Assembly: GCA_965224515.1 (NCBI GenBank)
Contig: OZ245051.1
Coordinates: 3,596,001-3,660,000 of the forward strand
Length of the DNA stretch: 64,000 nucleotides
From: Sedimenticola_A sp040506425
GTDB taxonomy: Bacteria > Pseudomonadota > Gammaproteobacteria > Chromatiales > Chromatiaceae
Direction of reading: 5' to 3'
How positions within the stretch are numbered: the first letter of the stretch is position 1; the number at the start of each line of letters is the position of its first letter. Below are positions 8,159 to 15,809 of the stretch, one piece after another. The notes under the pieces are model-generated. The model was not told the DNA's origin. It did not search any database and was given only the letters and a program-made list of their open reading frames with translations. Position numbers and translations under genes: made by a program.

Positions 8159-8167
8159 TACATGAAA

Positions 8168-8199
8168 GGCCCAGAGTGAATGCTCTGGGCCTTTTTTTT
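8168..8199 (+). terminator. intrinsic terminator after the tRNA remnant
   Basis: A perfect 9-bp stem, GGCCCAGAG (8168-8176) and CTCTGGGCC (8183-8191), with a 6-nt loop is followed by eight Ts (8192-8199). It was probably the terminator of the original tRNA-Leu. The ISL3 element is inserted in the T-tract. Confidence 0.9.
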
Positions 8200-9490
8200 G
8201 GTTCATCGCAGATTAGCGGGGTATGGAAAAGAAAACGGCCAGGAAGTTATTGTGTAGCTACCAAACAAACACACTAACTAACAGCCGCTTTCCATGTCCC
8301 AGCTTACCTTTCCGATAGAGCTGTGGGAAGGCTTTGAGCCGACCCACACTGAACTCGATCAGCAACAGCTGATCATCCACCTGAGTCCCACCACGCAAGG
8401 CCGGTGTGCTTGCGGCAATGCGGCCTTGGCCGTTCATGAGGCCCCTATACGCTGTGTGGCCGAGAGAAGTATTCTGGGCTACACAGTGAGCTTACGCCTT
8501 CCACGTCGTCGTATCGTCTGCCCCGATTGTGGAGTTGTCACCGAGCATTTGAGTTGGCTAAAGCCCTATGCAAGGCAGACCAGCCGCCTGATTGCCCATA
8601 TTGAGTCCTTACTGCCCCTGCTGCCGATCAAGCACATCGCCGAACTGGTGGGGCTGCACTGGCATACGATCAAGAAGATCGACAAACGCCGCTTGGCCCG
8701 AGAGGTGTGCGAACCTGACTGGTCACGGGTTAGGCGCTTGGTCATGGACGAGTTTGCCCTATTCAAAGGGCATCGCTATGCCACAGTGGTCGCAGACGCT
8801 GATACCCATCAAGTCTTGTGGGTTGTGGAGGGGCGCAGCCGCCAGGCGATCCGCCCCTTCTTTGAACAACTGGGCTCGCACTGTGAGCAGATTGAAGCGG
8901 TCGCTATGGATATGAACACGGCCTTCGATCTGGAGGTACAGGCCCACTGCCCTAATGCTGAGGTGGTCTATGACCTATTCCACGTTATTGCCAAATATGG
9001 ACGGGAGGTCATTGACCGAGTGCGAGTTGATCAAGCCAATCAACTGCGTCACGATCAATCGGCACGCCGTAAGGTCAAGCGCGGCCGCTGGGTATTACTC
9101 AAAAACCGTCAGAACCTGACTGAAACACAGGCGGGCTACCTTGATGAGCTACTGGAAGCCAATCGCAGTCTGATGGTGGTCTATCTGCTGCGCGAGCAGC
9201 TTAAGGAGATGTGGTACTGCCAGAATGCAGAACAGGCGCGTTCCCAGTGGGGGATTTGGTGGGAACAGGTCATCGAAAGTGGGATTAAACCGTTACAGCA
9301 GTTCGCACGGAAGCTAAAGAACTACCTCCAGGGGATCGTCGCTTCAGCCAAACACCCCCTCCACACCTGTCGCTTGGAGGGAATGAATAATAAGATCAAA
9401 CTGATGAAACGCATGGGGTATGGCTATCGAGACACTGAGTACTTCTTCCTGAAGATCAGAGCCGCCTTCCCCGGTAATCTGCGATGAACC
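8200..9490 (+). mobile_element. ISL3-family insertion sequence (1291 bp)
   Basis: Terminal inverted repeats of 22 bp with one mismatch lie at 8200-8221 and 9469-9490; both start GGTTCATCGCAG when read inward. The flanks 8192-8199 and 9491-9498 are both TTTTTTTT, the 8-bp target duplication expected for ISL3. The transposase stop codon lies inside the right repeat. The element looks complete and recent. It landed in the T-tract of the terminator at 8168. Confidence 0.95.
8294..9487 (+). CDS. ISL3-family transposase
   Basis: A 397-residue transposase. An N-terminal zinc finger (CACGN, then CPDCG) is followed by a helix-turn-helix (IKHIAELVGLHWHTIKKID) and the DDE core: MDEFALFKGHRYATVV (first Asp), AVAMDMNTAF (second Asp), VVYDLFHVIAKYGREVIDRV, and the C-terminal LHTCRLEGMNNKIKLMKR with the Glu. 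All ISL3 signatures are present, so the enzyme looks active. It is the only gene of the element, and its last codons overlap the right inverted repeat. Confidence 0.95.
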   Translation: MSQLTFPIELWEGFEPTHTELDQQQLIIHLSPTTQGRCACGNAALAVHEAPIRCVAERSILGYTVSLRLPRRRIVCPDCGVVTEHLSWLKPYARQTSRLIAHIESLLPLLPIKHIAELVGLHWHTIKKIDKRRLAREVCEPDWSRVRRLVMDEFALFKGHRYATVVADADTHQVLWVVEGRSRQAIRPFFEQLGSHCEQIEAVAMDMNTAFDLEVQAHCPNAEVVYDLFHVIAKYGREVIDRVRVDQANQLRHDQSARRKVKRGRWVLLKNRQNLTETQAGYLDELLEANRSLMVVYLLREQLKEMWYCQNAEQARSQWGIWWEQVIESGIKPLQQFARKLKNYLQGIVASAKHPLHTCRLEGMNNKIKLMKRMGYGYRDTEYFFLKIRAAFPGNLR

Positions 9491-9675
9491 TTTTTTTTGC
9501 CATAACCCCCACGGTTGCTCGATCGAAAGTAACCATGATCCATGAGTGGTTTTTTGGTGACGCCAAAAAAGATAGTCTCTCAACTCCTCCGTAGGAGCTT
9601 GCATGGCCCGATGAAAATATAAAGAACGGGCATCCACCAAATAATATTTACACAGACAATGACGGTCCATAATCA

Positions 9676-9984
9676 ATGAAAAAGATAAAAACTATTCTTG
9701 CTGCCAGCGCTGCCCTTGTAGCACTCACGGGTTGCATGGGAGCAAGTGACTTTGATCCGGCGATGACCATGACCCCCGCCGAGATGTACGCCTCTGGCTG
9801 CCAGTCCTGCCACGGGGCAATGGGAGAAGGCAAATTCGGTTTCCTGCTGAGCATATCCGGCACCGAGGCATCCATTACCGATATCGCCGAGAAGATCGAA
9901 AAAGGCGGCCACGTGATGCCAGGGTTCCCCTATATAGAAGCTCCACAGCGTCTGCTGCTGGCAACCTATATCAAGACCCTGTGA
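9676..9984 (+). CDS. small lipoprotein cytochrome c
   Basis: A 102-residue class I-type cytochrome c. The signal peptide ends in a lipobox (LTGC, Cys20), so the mature protein should be anchored to a membrane by lipid. One heme motif, CQSCH, is followed ~45 residues later by HVMPGF, whose Met is the likely sixth ligand. It is the kind of small electron carrier that feeds periplasmic oxidases or takes electrons from sulfur oxidation; the partner cannot be told from context. sixA follows 52 bp downstream behind a strong hairpin, and the two may be co-transcribed. Confidence 0.85.
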   Translation: MKKIKTILAASAALVALTGCMGASDFDPAMTMTPAEMYASGCQSCHGAMGEGKFGFLLSISGTEASITDIAEKIEKGGHVMPGFPYIEAPQRLLLATYIKTL

Positions 9985-9991
9985 TAAGTAT

Positions 9992-10024
9992 CCTGTAGAG
10001 CATGAGTATCCCATGCTCTACAGG
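9992..10024 (+). promoter_or_regulatory. perfect 13-bp hairpin before sixA
   Basis: CCTGTAGAGCATG (9992-10004) and CATGCTCTACAGG (10012-10024) form a perfect stem with a 7-nt loop. There is no T-tract, so it is not a normal terminator. The stem ends in the sixA ribosome site (GGGGAGAA, 10022-10029) and could limit sixA translation or stabilise the upstream mRNA. Confidence 0.6.
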
Positions 10025-10036
10025 GGAGAAAGCAGC

Positions 10037-10507
10037 ATGAAACTCTACCTGGTACAGCACGGAGAGGCCTTGTCGAAAGAGGTCGACCCGGATCGGCCCC
10101 TGAGTGAACAAGGGAAAAGCGACGTGCAGAGCATTGCCGCCTTTCTCAAGCAGGCCAATATCCGGGTGGAGCAGGTATTTCACAGCGGAAAGAGCCGTGC
10201 ACTGGAAACCGCAGAGATACTTTCAACAGCGCTCTACTCCTCCGGAGCAGTGAAACGGCTTGAGGGTATAAACCCTAATGATGATATAGCCCCGTTTGCC
10301 CAATCAATCACGACCTGGAAAGCGGATTCCCTGGTTGTGGGACACCTTCCCTTCATGTCCAGGGTGGTGAGTACACTCCTGATAGAGAATACGGATCAGG
10401 AACTGGTCAGCTACATGCCGGGCAGCCTGGTCTGCCTGGAGCGGAATGAAGCCGGTCAGTGGAGGTTGGCATGGATGATTCGCCCGGAGCTGTTTCGCCA
10501 CCAGTGA
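10037..10507 (+). CDS. sixA: phosphohistidine phosphatase SixA
   Basis: A 156-residue protein of the histidine phosphatase branch, starting at the ATG at 10037 after GGGGAGAA. The catalytic signature MKLYLVQHGEA opens the protein (RHG changed to QHG, as usual in SixA), with DRPLSEQGK, VFHSGKSRALETAEIL and LVVGHLPFMSRV (second catalytic His). SixA removes phosphate from histidines in phosphotransfer proteins. The gene is convergent with the ODP-GGDEF gene. Length is normal for the family. Confidence 0.9.
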   Translation: MKLYLVQHGEALSKEVDPDRPLSEQGKSDVQSIAAFLKQANIRVEQVFHSGKSRALETAEILSTALYSSGAVKRLEGINPNDDIAPFAQSITTWKADSLVVGHLPFMSRVVSTLLIENTDQELVSYMPGSLVCLERNEAGQWRLAWMIRPELFRHQ

Positions 10508-10545
10508 CTCAAGACAAGCCCCTTCAAGCCGGGAGCAACGGAACA

Positions 10546-12807
10546 TCACCCTTGTTCTACACGATTACGGCCGGCATTCTTTGCCCTGTAGAGCAATTCG
10601 TCAACGCGTTTCAGCAGTAATTCGACAGCTTCATCCGCTCTGTATTGAGTCACTCCACAACTGATGGTTATATCTCCGACATCCTGAAAGCGACTCTCAT
10701 CCACAGCCTGACGGCAACGCTCTGCAAGATAGACCGCGCCATCGAGCTGGGTACCGGGAAGGACGATAACAAACTCTTCCCCACCCCATCGAGCATGAAG
10801 ATCTAGATTTCTGAGCCGTTCCCCAACGACCCCGGTAATCTCCTTCAGCATCAAGTCACCGGTATTGTGGCCATACTTGTCGTTGATGGCTTTAAAGTTA
10901 TCCAGATCATACATGATGACAGAAACCGGATGGCCGTATCGCAGTGCCCGTTTCTGCTCATCCGACAACAGGTCCCGCAACCTCTTTCGACTCAACAGAC
11001 CGGTCAGATAATCATGACTGGCCTGGTACTCCAACTCGTGCAGCAGTCTCTGTCGTTCGCTGATATCGTCGAAAATCACCGCTATGGCCTCAATGCGATC
11101 ATTGGACAAAATGGGTGCGGTGATATACTCGGTGGGAAAGCAACTGCCGTCACGCCGCCACAACACTTCGTTTGAAACACGGTGCATATGGCCATCCTGG
11201 AACGGAGCCAGCATACGGCACTGAACCACCGGATAGGGATCACCGTTTTGATAGCTGTGATGAATCAGAGGGTGGGTCCTCTTGCCGATAATCTCGGACT
11301 CCTTGTATCCCAGCATACGCAGTGCCGCGGGATTGGCGAAAGTTGCCACACCCTCGGCATCTATACCGATAATGCCCTGACCTGCCGCCTCGAGCAGTCT
11401 CCTGAACCGTTCCTCGCTCTTGCGCAATGCAGTCTCCATCCGCTTGCGCATGGTGATGTCCTGTACCGTACCGATCATACGTACTGGCACCCCTGACTCA
11501 TCAAGGGTCACCTCGGCCCGTTCATGAACCATTCGTATCTCACCGTTGGGCAGAACAATACGATGGTCTATTTCATATTTCGCTTTCGCATCCAGCGCTC
11601 CCTCCACGGCATCCTTCACAGCCTGAAGATCCTCCGGATGCACGGTTTCCAGAAATGCCTCGTAGTCTGCCCCGAACTCCTGGGGTGGAAGATGGAATAT
11701 ACGGTAGATCTCGTCGGACCATTCGAGGGTATTATCGACAAGATTCCAATCCCAGTGACCCAGGTTTGCGATTCTCTGGGCCTCAGTAAGCAGCAACCTG
11801 TTCTGCTGAAGGACCTTCTGGGTCTGTTTGAGGTCGGCCAACGCCTTGTCCCGCATACGGGCAATTCGCTCGGCCTGGGCCAGCGCCTCACTCGCTGCCA
11901 GTGACTCACGGGAAGCCCCTGAGAGGGAGGTACTCTGCTCATCTCCGGGGAGTGATTCCGGGCCAGGTGATGAAGCATCCACCGCCCCCCTGCCTGAAGT
12001 ATCACCCTGTTTTTCCATCCCGGCATAGATCAGGTCTGTACCACACTCCAGGTTCTCCAGGTAATCCAGGGCATCAGGTACAAATTCGGGGCCGATGATC
12101 GACCCGTGCTGAGGCAGTATGCCCTCGATTTCATACCCGGCAAGGGAATTCACAAATCCCCTGGCGGCCACATTGGAGGCCATATAATCCTTGTGGAACA
12201 GGTCCATCTTTGGACGGTGTTCATCAAAAGAGGAGATCACCAGTTTCCATTCAGTATCCAGCGCCGCCCAGATATCCCCTGAGAAAAGGAGACCCGTTGT
12301 GAGGTCGAGAGTGACAACGGCACCGGGAAAATGGAGAAACGGGGCCGGAATGAACTGAAGCTCCCCTCCCGAGGGCAACCTGTAGCGGCCCTGCTGTTCC
12401 ACATCCACAGGCACTCCGCCATATGCGGGATACCCATAGTGAGGCAACAGCACGTGGCTTCTCGGTGTTGAGAAAAGCTGCATTCCAGGGTTGAGTTTGA
12501 CCCAGCGGGCTATCGACGCTGAAACGTCGGGATCCTGGTGACTGAGTATCAGTCCAGTGACTTTATCGGGGGGCAGAATCCGGGCAACCAGGGCCTTCAT
12601 CTTATCGAAGTCCTGGTGGTTGCCAGGGTCCACCAGGATCACTTCCGGGCCGTTCTGAATAAGGTAGGTATTACAGCGGAAAGCGGTATCGACGGGGACA
12701 CCGAGCCAGTAGATGCTATGCCCATCTCCCTGGTAGAGAGTAACCGGCCCATCAAGGCTGGTGACACCCCGGGTTACTGTCAAAAGGTCTCTGAAAGATG
12801 CTGCCAT
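10546..12807 (-). CDS. ODP (diiron)-PAS-PAS-GGDEF diguanylate cyclase
   Basis: About 753 residues. Residues ~15-245 form a metallo-beta-lactamase fold of the ODP type found in flavodiiron proteins, with candidate diiron ligands H90, D92 and D94 (SHQDPDV), H159, D178 (FSGDIWA) and H234 (PQHG). Then come a short linker, a coiled coil, two PAS domains (residues ~335-590) and a GGDEF domain with an intact active site, GGEEF. An RNLD inhibitory site lies five residues before it. In ODP sensors the diiron centre binds O2 or NO, so this enzyme probably couples a gas or redox signal to c-di-GMP synthesis. No FMN-binding domain is present, so it is not a reductase. Start at 12807 is favoured by AGGA seven bases upstream; an in-frame ATG at 12825 is possible. 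Confidence 0.88.
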   Translation of the reverse strand: MAASFRDLLTVTRGVTSLDGPVTLYQGDGHSIYWLGVPVDTAFRCNTYLIQNGPEVILVDPGNHQDFDKMKALVARILPPDKVTGLILSHQDPDVSASIARWVKLNPGMQLFSTPRSHVLLPHYGYPAYGGVPVDVEQQGRYRLPSGGELQFIPAPFLHFPGAVVTLDLTTGLLFSGDIWAALDTEWKLVISSFDEHRPKMDLFHKDYMASNVAARGFVNSLAGYEIEGILPQHGSIIGPEFVPDALDYLENLECGTDLIYAGMEKQGDTSGRGAVDASSPGPESLPGDEQSTSLSGASRESLAASEALAQAERIARMRDKALADLKQTQKVLQQNRLLLTEAQRIANLGHWDWNLVDNTLEWSDEIYRIFHLPPQEFGADYEAFLETVHPEDLQAVKDAVEGALDAKAKYEIDHRIVLPNGEIRMVHERAEVTLDESGVPVRMIGTVQDITMRKRMETALRKSEERFRRLLEAAGQGIIGIDAEGVATFANPAALRMLGYKESEIIGKRTHPLIHHSYQNGDPYPVVQCRMLAPFQDGHMHRVSNEVLWRRDGSCFPTEYITAPILSNDRIEAIAVIFDDISERQRLLHELEYQASHDYLTGLLSRKRLRDLLSDEQKRALRYGHPVSVIMYDLDNFKAINDKYGHNTGDLMLKEITGVVGERLRNLDLHARWGGEEFVIVLPGTQLDGAVYLAERCRQAVDESRFQDVGDITISCGVTQYRADEAVELLLKRVDELLYRAKNAGRNRVEQG

Positions 12808-12999
12808 GGCCCTTTCCTGTGCCATATGTGGAAAAGTATATTTCAGCCCCTCTGTAAAAGATTGCTGTTTATATGGTTATCTGTTGATCCAGGTGAATAA
12901 AACCGGGGATAAATCCTCGATTGATCTCCCCTGGCACATAAAGAGTTGATGACATTTACCCCGGTCGAAGCTCACCGAACCAGCCCACCGGGCAATTGC

Positions 13000-13254
13000 T
13001 CAACCGCTATAGCTGCCCCGGATCTCTTCAAACAGTGCGGGAATCTCCTCGTTGTGCTGTTTTCGTATCAACTCACCAAGCCGGTTCAGCTTCAACGCCA
13101 GCTCCTCATCATGCAACTGGGAGATTACGTGACGCTTAAGAGCCACAGTCGCGTCATCAAACTCTATCCCGACGACCACACCCGGCTTTTCAACATAGGC
13201 GTCACCCCTTTTAACAAATGCTTCAAAGGGGTTATAAGCGACTTTCAACGACAT
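13000..13254 (-). CDS. conserved-looking small protein, unknown function
   Basis: An 84-residue charged protein starting at the ATG at 13254, preceded by GGAGAGAGA; the frame is open to 13296 but without a ribosome site. The sequence starts MSLKVAYNPFEAFVKRGD and contains VGIEFDDATVALKRHVISQL. It has no signal peptide, membrane segment or cysteine pair, and looks alpha/beta with a helical C-terminal half. I do not recognise the family. It stands alone, divergent from fbp. Confidence 0.65.
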   Translation of the reverse strand: MSLKVAYNPFEAFVKRGDAYVEKPGVVVGIEFDDATVALKRHVISQLHDEELALKLNRLGELIRKQHNEEIPALFEEIRGSYSG

Positions 13255-13494
13255 TCTCTCTCTCCTGAACGATTCACTGGCCCTTTGTCGGGACAACCGG
13301 GCAATAATAAAAGCTGCATCATGAATAGGAAAGCAGACTTTTCGCTGAGAATAACCCTCAAAACTCAGGGTTAATCTTTAAAACCGCCAGATCGGCACTT
13401 CAGTATCTTCGAATTATCTTATATACTGCCGCAAAATTTATGGTCAAGGGTAATAGAACCCTTATTCCCACAGCGACTTTTGAGGGTAAGCAGT

Positions 13495-14529
13495 ATGCAC
13501 AACGGTACAACGATCACTCAGTTCATCATCGAAGAGCAGCGTCACATCGAAGGAGCAACCGGTGATTTCACCTCCCTGCTCAACGACATCGTCACTGCCT
13601 GCAAGGTAATCTCCAACATGGTCAACAAGGGTGAGTTGATCGGAGTACTGGGTTCTGCCGGCAGTGAAAATGTTCAGGGTGAAACCCAGAAGAAGCTGGA
13701 CATCATCACCAACGAAGTTTTTCTCAAGTCCAATGAGTGGGCAGGTCACCTCTCCGCCATGGCCTCCGAGGAGATGGATGAGATCTACGAGATCCCCAGC
13801 CAATACCCCCGCGGCAAATACCTGCTGACTTTCGACCCCCTGGACGGCTCCTCGAATACCGACGTCAATGTCTCAGTGGGCACCATCTTCTCAATCCTGC
13901 GCTGCCCCGGTGAGCGGGTATGCCCCCACCAGGATGCCTTCATGCAACCCGGTGTACAGCAGGTTGCCGCAGGTTATGCACTCTACGGCCCCTCCACCAT
14001 GATGGTGCTGACCACCGGCAACGGTGTGAACGGTTTCACCCTGGACCAGGACATCGGCGAGTTCATTCTTACCCACCCCAACATGACTATCCCGGAAGAT
14101 ACCCGGGAGTTCGCCATCAACGCCTCGAACATGCGCCACTGGGAAGCACCCGTTAAGCGCTACGTAGACGAGGCCCTGGCCGGCAAGACCGGGGCACGCG
14201 GTGAAGACTTCAACATGCGCTGGATCGCCTCCATGGTGGCAGAGGTGCACCGCATCCTGACCCGTGGTGGCATCTTCATGTACCCCATCGACGCCAAGAT
14301 GAAAGCCAGCGGCACCGAGGGCAAACTGCGCCTGATGTACGAGGCCAATCCCATGTCCATGGTCGTCGAACAGGCAGGAGGCGCCTCCTCCACCGGTCGC
14401 GAGCGGATCATGGAACTCCAGCCCAAGGAGCTGCACCAGCGTGTACCCGTTATCCTCGGTTCCAAAAACGAGGTTGAGCGCGTGGTTGCTTACCACGGCG
14501 AAGATGAGAGCAGCGAAAGCGCTGCCTGA
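13495..14529 (+). CDS. fbp: class I fructose-1,6-bisphosphatase
   Basis: A 344-residue enzyme that hydrolyses fructose-1,6-bisphosphate in gluconeogenesis and the Calvin cycle. The metal-binding signature FDPLDGSSNTDVNVSVGTIF is intact, with EEMDEI upstream and the C-terminal GGIFMYP and YEANPMSMVVEQAGG. Start at ATG 13495; a TTG further upstream (13480) is in frame but poorly placed. The gene stands alone, with its own terminator. In a sulfur-oxidising autotroph it would serve CO2 fixation, but no other Calvin-cycle gene is in the window. Confidence 0.96.
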   Translation: MHNGTTITQFIIEEQRHIEGATGDFTSLLNDIVTACKVISNMVNKGELIGVLGSAGSENVQGETQKKLDIITNEVFLKSNEWAGHLSAMASEEMDEIYEIPSQYPRGKYLLTFDPLDGSSNTDVNVSVGTIFSILRCPGERVCPHQDAFMQPGVQQVAAGYALYGPSTMMVLTTGNGVNGFTLDQDIGEFILTHPNMTIPEDTREFAINASNMRHWEAPVKRYVDEALAGKTGARGEDFNMRWIASMVAEVHRILTRGGIFMYPIDAKMKASGTEGKLRLMYEANPMSMVVEQAGGASSTGRERIMELQPKELHQRVPVILGSKNEVERVVAYHGEDESSESAA

Positions 14530-14552
14530 TACTTGGCAAGTGAAAGAGAAAA

Positions 14553-14574
14553 GGGGCCAAATGGCCCCTTTTTT
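14553..14574 (+). terminator. fbp intrinsic terminator
   Basis: GGGGCC (14553-14558), a 4-nt loop and GGCCCC (14563-14568) are followed by six Ts. A MITE-like element is inserted immediately after the T-tract, at 14578. Confidence 0.9.
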
Positions 14575-14577
14575 ATT

Positions 14578-14742
14578 GGCTCTGTTCCAGTTAAGAGCGG
14601 AAAACCACCGTAGTTTTATTTGCAACCCTTGTAGGTCGGGCTTCTACCCTCCGGGCACAAGAGCCCGACATGTCGGCCTGAAGGCCGACCTACAGAAGAT
14701 CAACAGCTTAGGTCAACCTTCGCTCTTAACTGAAACAGAACC
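14578..14742 (+). mobile_element. MITE-like element, copy 1 (165 bp)
   Basis: Terminal inverted repeats of 22 bp (20 match) lie at 14578-14600 and 14721-14742; inward they begin GGCTCTGTTCCAGTTAAG. The flanks TTTTTATT and TTTTTACT match in 7 of 8 positions and may be a target duplication. The core 14631-14693 is a REP-like palindromic block that recurs with one mismatch in copy 2 (39703-39866), in opposite orientation. There is no coding capacity. The ends recall IS1595-type elements, but no parent transposon is in the window. Confidence 0.75.
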
Positions 14743-14804
14743 TTTTTACTTGCAGGATCTACAGCTTGTCGATGCAACAGGCTGGCTATTGCACCATGCA
14801 CTGA

Positions 14805-15116
14805 TCAACCGTAGTGACAAACATAGTGCATGGTCTCCAGAATCTCTATATCGAATGAGCTGTCACCCGGTACGGAGAACTGTTCGCCTCCTGCGTACTC
14901 CTGCCAGGCATCTTCACCTGCCATTCGAATCCGGCAAGCACCCTGAACGAGCTCCATGATTTCCGGGGCCCCGGTGCCGAATGTCAGACTGGCGGGAAAA
15001 ATCACACCCACCGACTTTTTACTACCATCAGCCAGGGTGATCCCATGGCTGACGCACTTTCCATCGAAATAGATGCTGGCCTCGGTCTCTACAGTTACGT
15101 TGGTTATCTGCCCCAT
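14805..15116 (-). CDS. ppnP: pyrimidine/purine nucleoside phosphorylase PpnP
   Basis: A 103-residue single-domain cupin of the PpnP (YaiE, formerly DUF1255) family. The protein carries VSHGITLADGSKKSVGVIFP, FGTGAPEIMELVQG and EQFSVPGDSSFDI, which together cover nearly the whole family profile. PpnP phosphorolyses a broad set of nucleosides to free bases and pentose 1-phosphate for salvage. It is a lone gene on the minus strand, next to the MITE. Length is normal. Confidence 0.92.
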   Translation of the reverse strand: MGQITNVTVETEASIYFDGKCVSHGITLADGSKKSVGVIFPASLTFGTGAPEIMELVQGACRIRMAGEDAWQEYAGGEQFSVPGDSSFDIEILETMHYVCHYG

Positions 15117-15242
15117 GGAAAGCTCCTGCCGGTCAAAAAGCCGCGGAGTTTAGCAGAAATGGCCAGGTGCAGTCTGCAGGCATTGCATTGCCCTGCATGA
15201 CAACAGATCATATAGAAAACGAAAAATCGACCAGGACCCTTT

Positions 15243-15809
15243 ATGAGCGCAGTACCCCGGCGTTATCCCTCAATACTGATCCTTTTTGCGCACCCCTACC
15301 CTCACAGGTCGAGGGTCAACAGGCAGCTCATCGAGGCGGTTAACGGGCTTGAAGGCGTAGAGATCAACGATCTCTACGAGAACTACCCCGATTTTCATAT
15401 CGACATACAGAGGGAGCAGGCGCTGCTCCAGGCTGCAGACCTGGTGATATTCCAACACCCCGTCTACTGGTACAGCGCACCGGCGCTGCTCAAGCAGTGG
15501 CAGGACCAGGTCCTGGAGTACGGTTTCGCCTATGGCAAGGAGGGTACCAAACTGCATGGAAAGGGATTGCTCTCGGCCATAACCACCGGTCACAGCCAAC
15601 AGGCATACTGCCCCCAGGGTGAGGATCGCTATACGGTCAAGGAGATGCTTCGCCCCTTCGAACAGACAGCACATCACTGCGGTATGCATTTTCTGCCGCC
15701 ATTTGTCATACATGGCGCCCACAAGCTGTCATCGGATGAGCTGGTGACATATGCCGAGAGCTACAGGCAACTGCTGCTGAACCACATCCGGGGTAATGAC
15801 AATGGCTGA
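15243..15809 (+). CDS. KefF/KefG-type flavodoxin-fold oxidoreductase
   Basis: A 188-residue NAD(P)H oxidoreductase of the flavodoxin_2 fold. Residues 10-30 (ILILFAHPYPHRSRVNRQLI) form the FMN phosphate loop; FQHPVYWYSAPALLKQWQDQV is the quinone-reductase signature, followed by GLLSAITTG. In enterobacteria KefF and KefG are ancillary subunits that activate the KefC and KefB glutathione-gated K+ efflux systems. The gene overlaps the transporter gene by 8 bp, so the two form one unit and protect against electrophiles by cytoplasmic acidification. Confidence 0.9.
   Translation: MSAVPRRYPSILILFAHPYPHRSRVNRQLIEAVNGLEGVEINDLYENYPDFHIDIQREQALLQAADLVIFQHPVYWYSAPALLKQWQDQVLEYGFAYGKEGTKLHGKGLLSAITTGHSQQAYCPQGEDRYTVKEMLRPFEQTAHHCGMHFLPPFVIHGAHKLSSDELVTYAESYRQLLLNHIRGNDNG

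Noticed and set aside
13891..14625. 244-codon minus-strand frame opposite fbp
   Set aside because: Antisense to a certain housekeeping gene with normal codon use; no ribosome site or domain.
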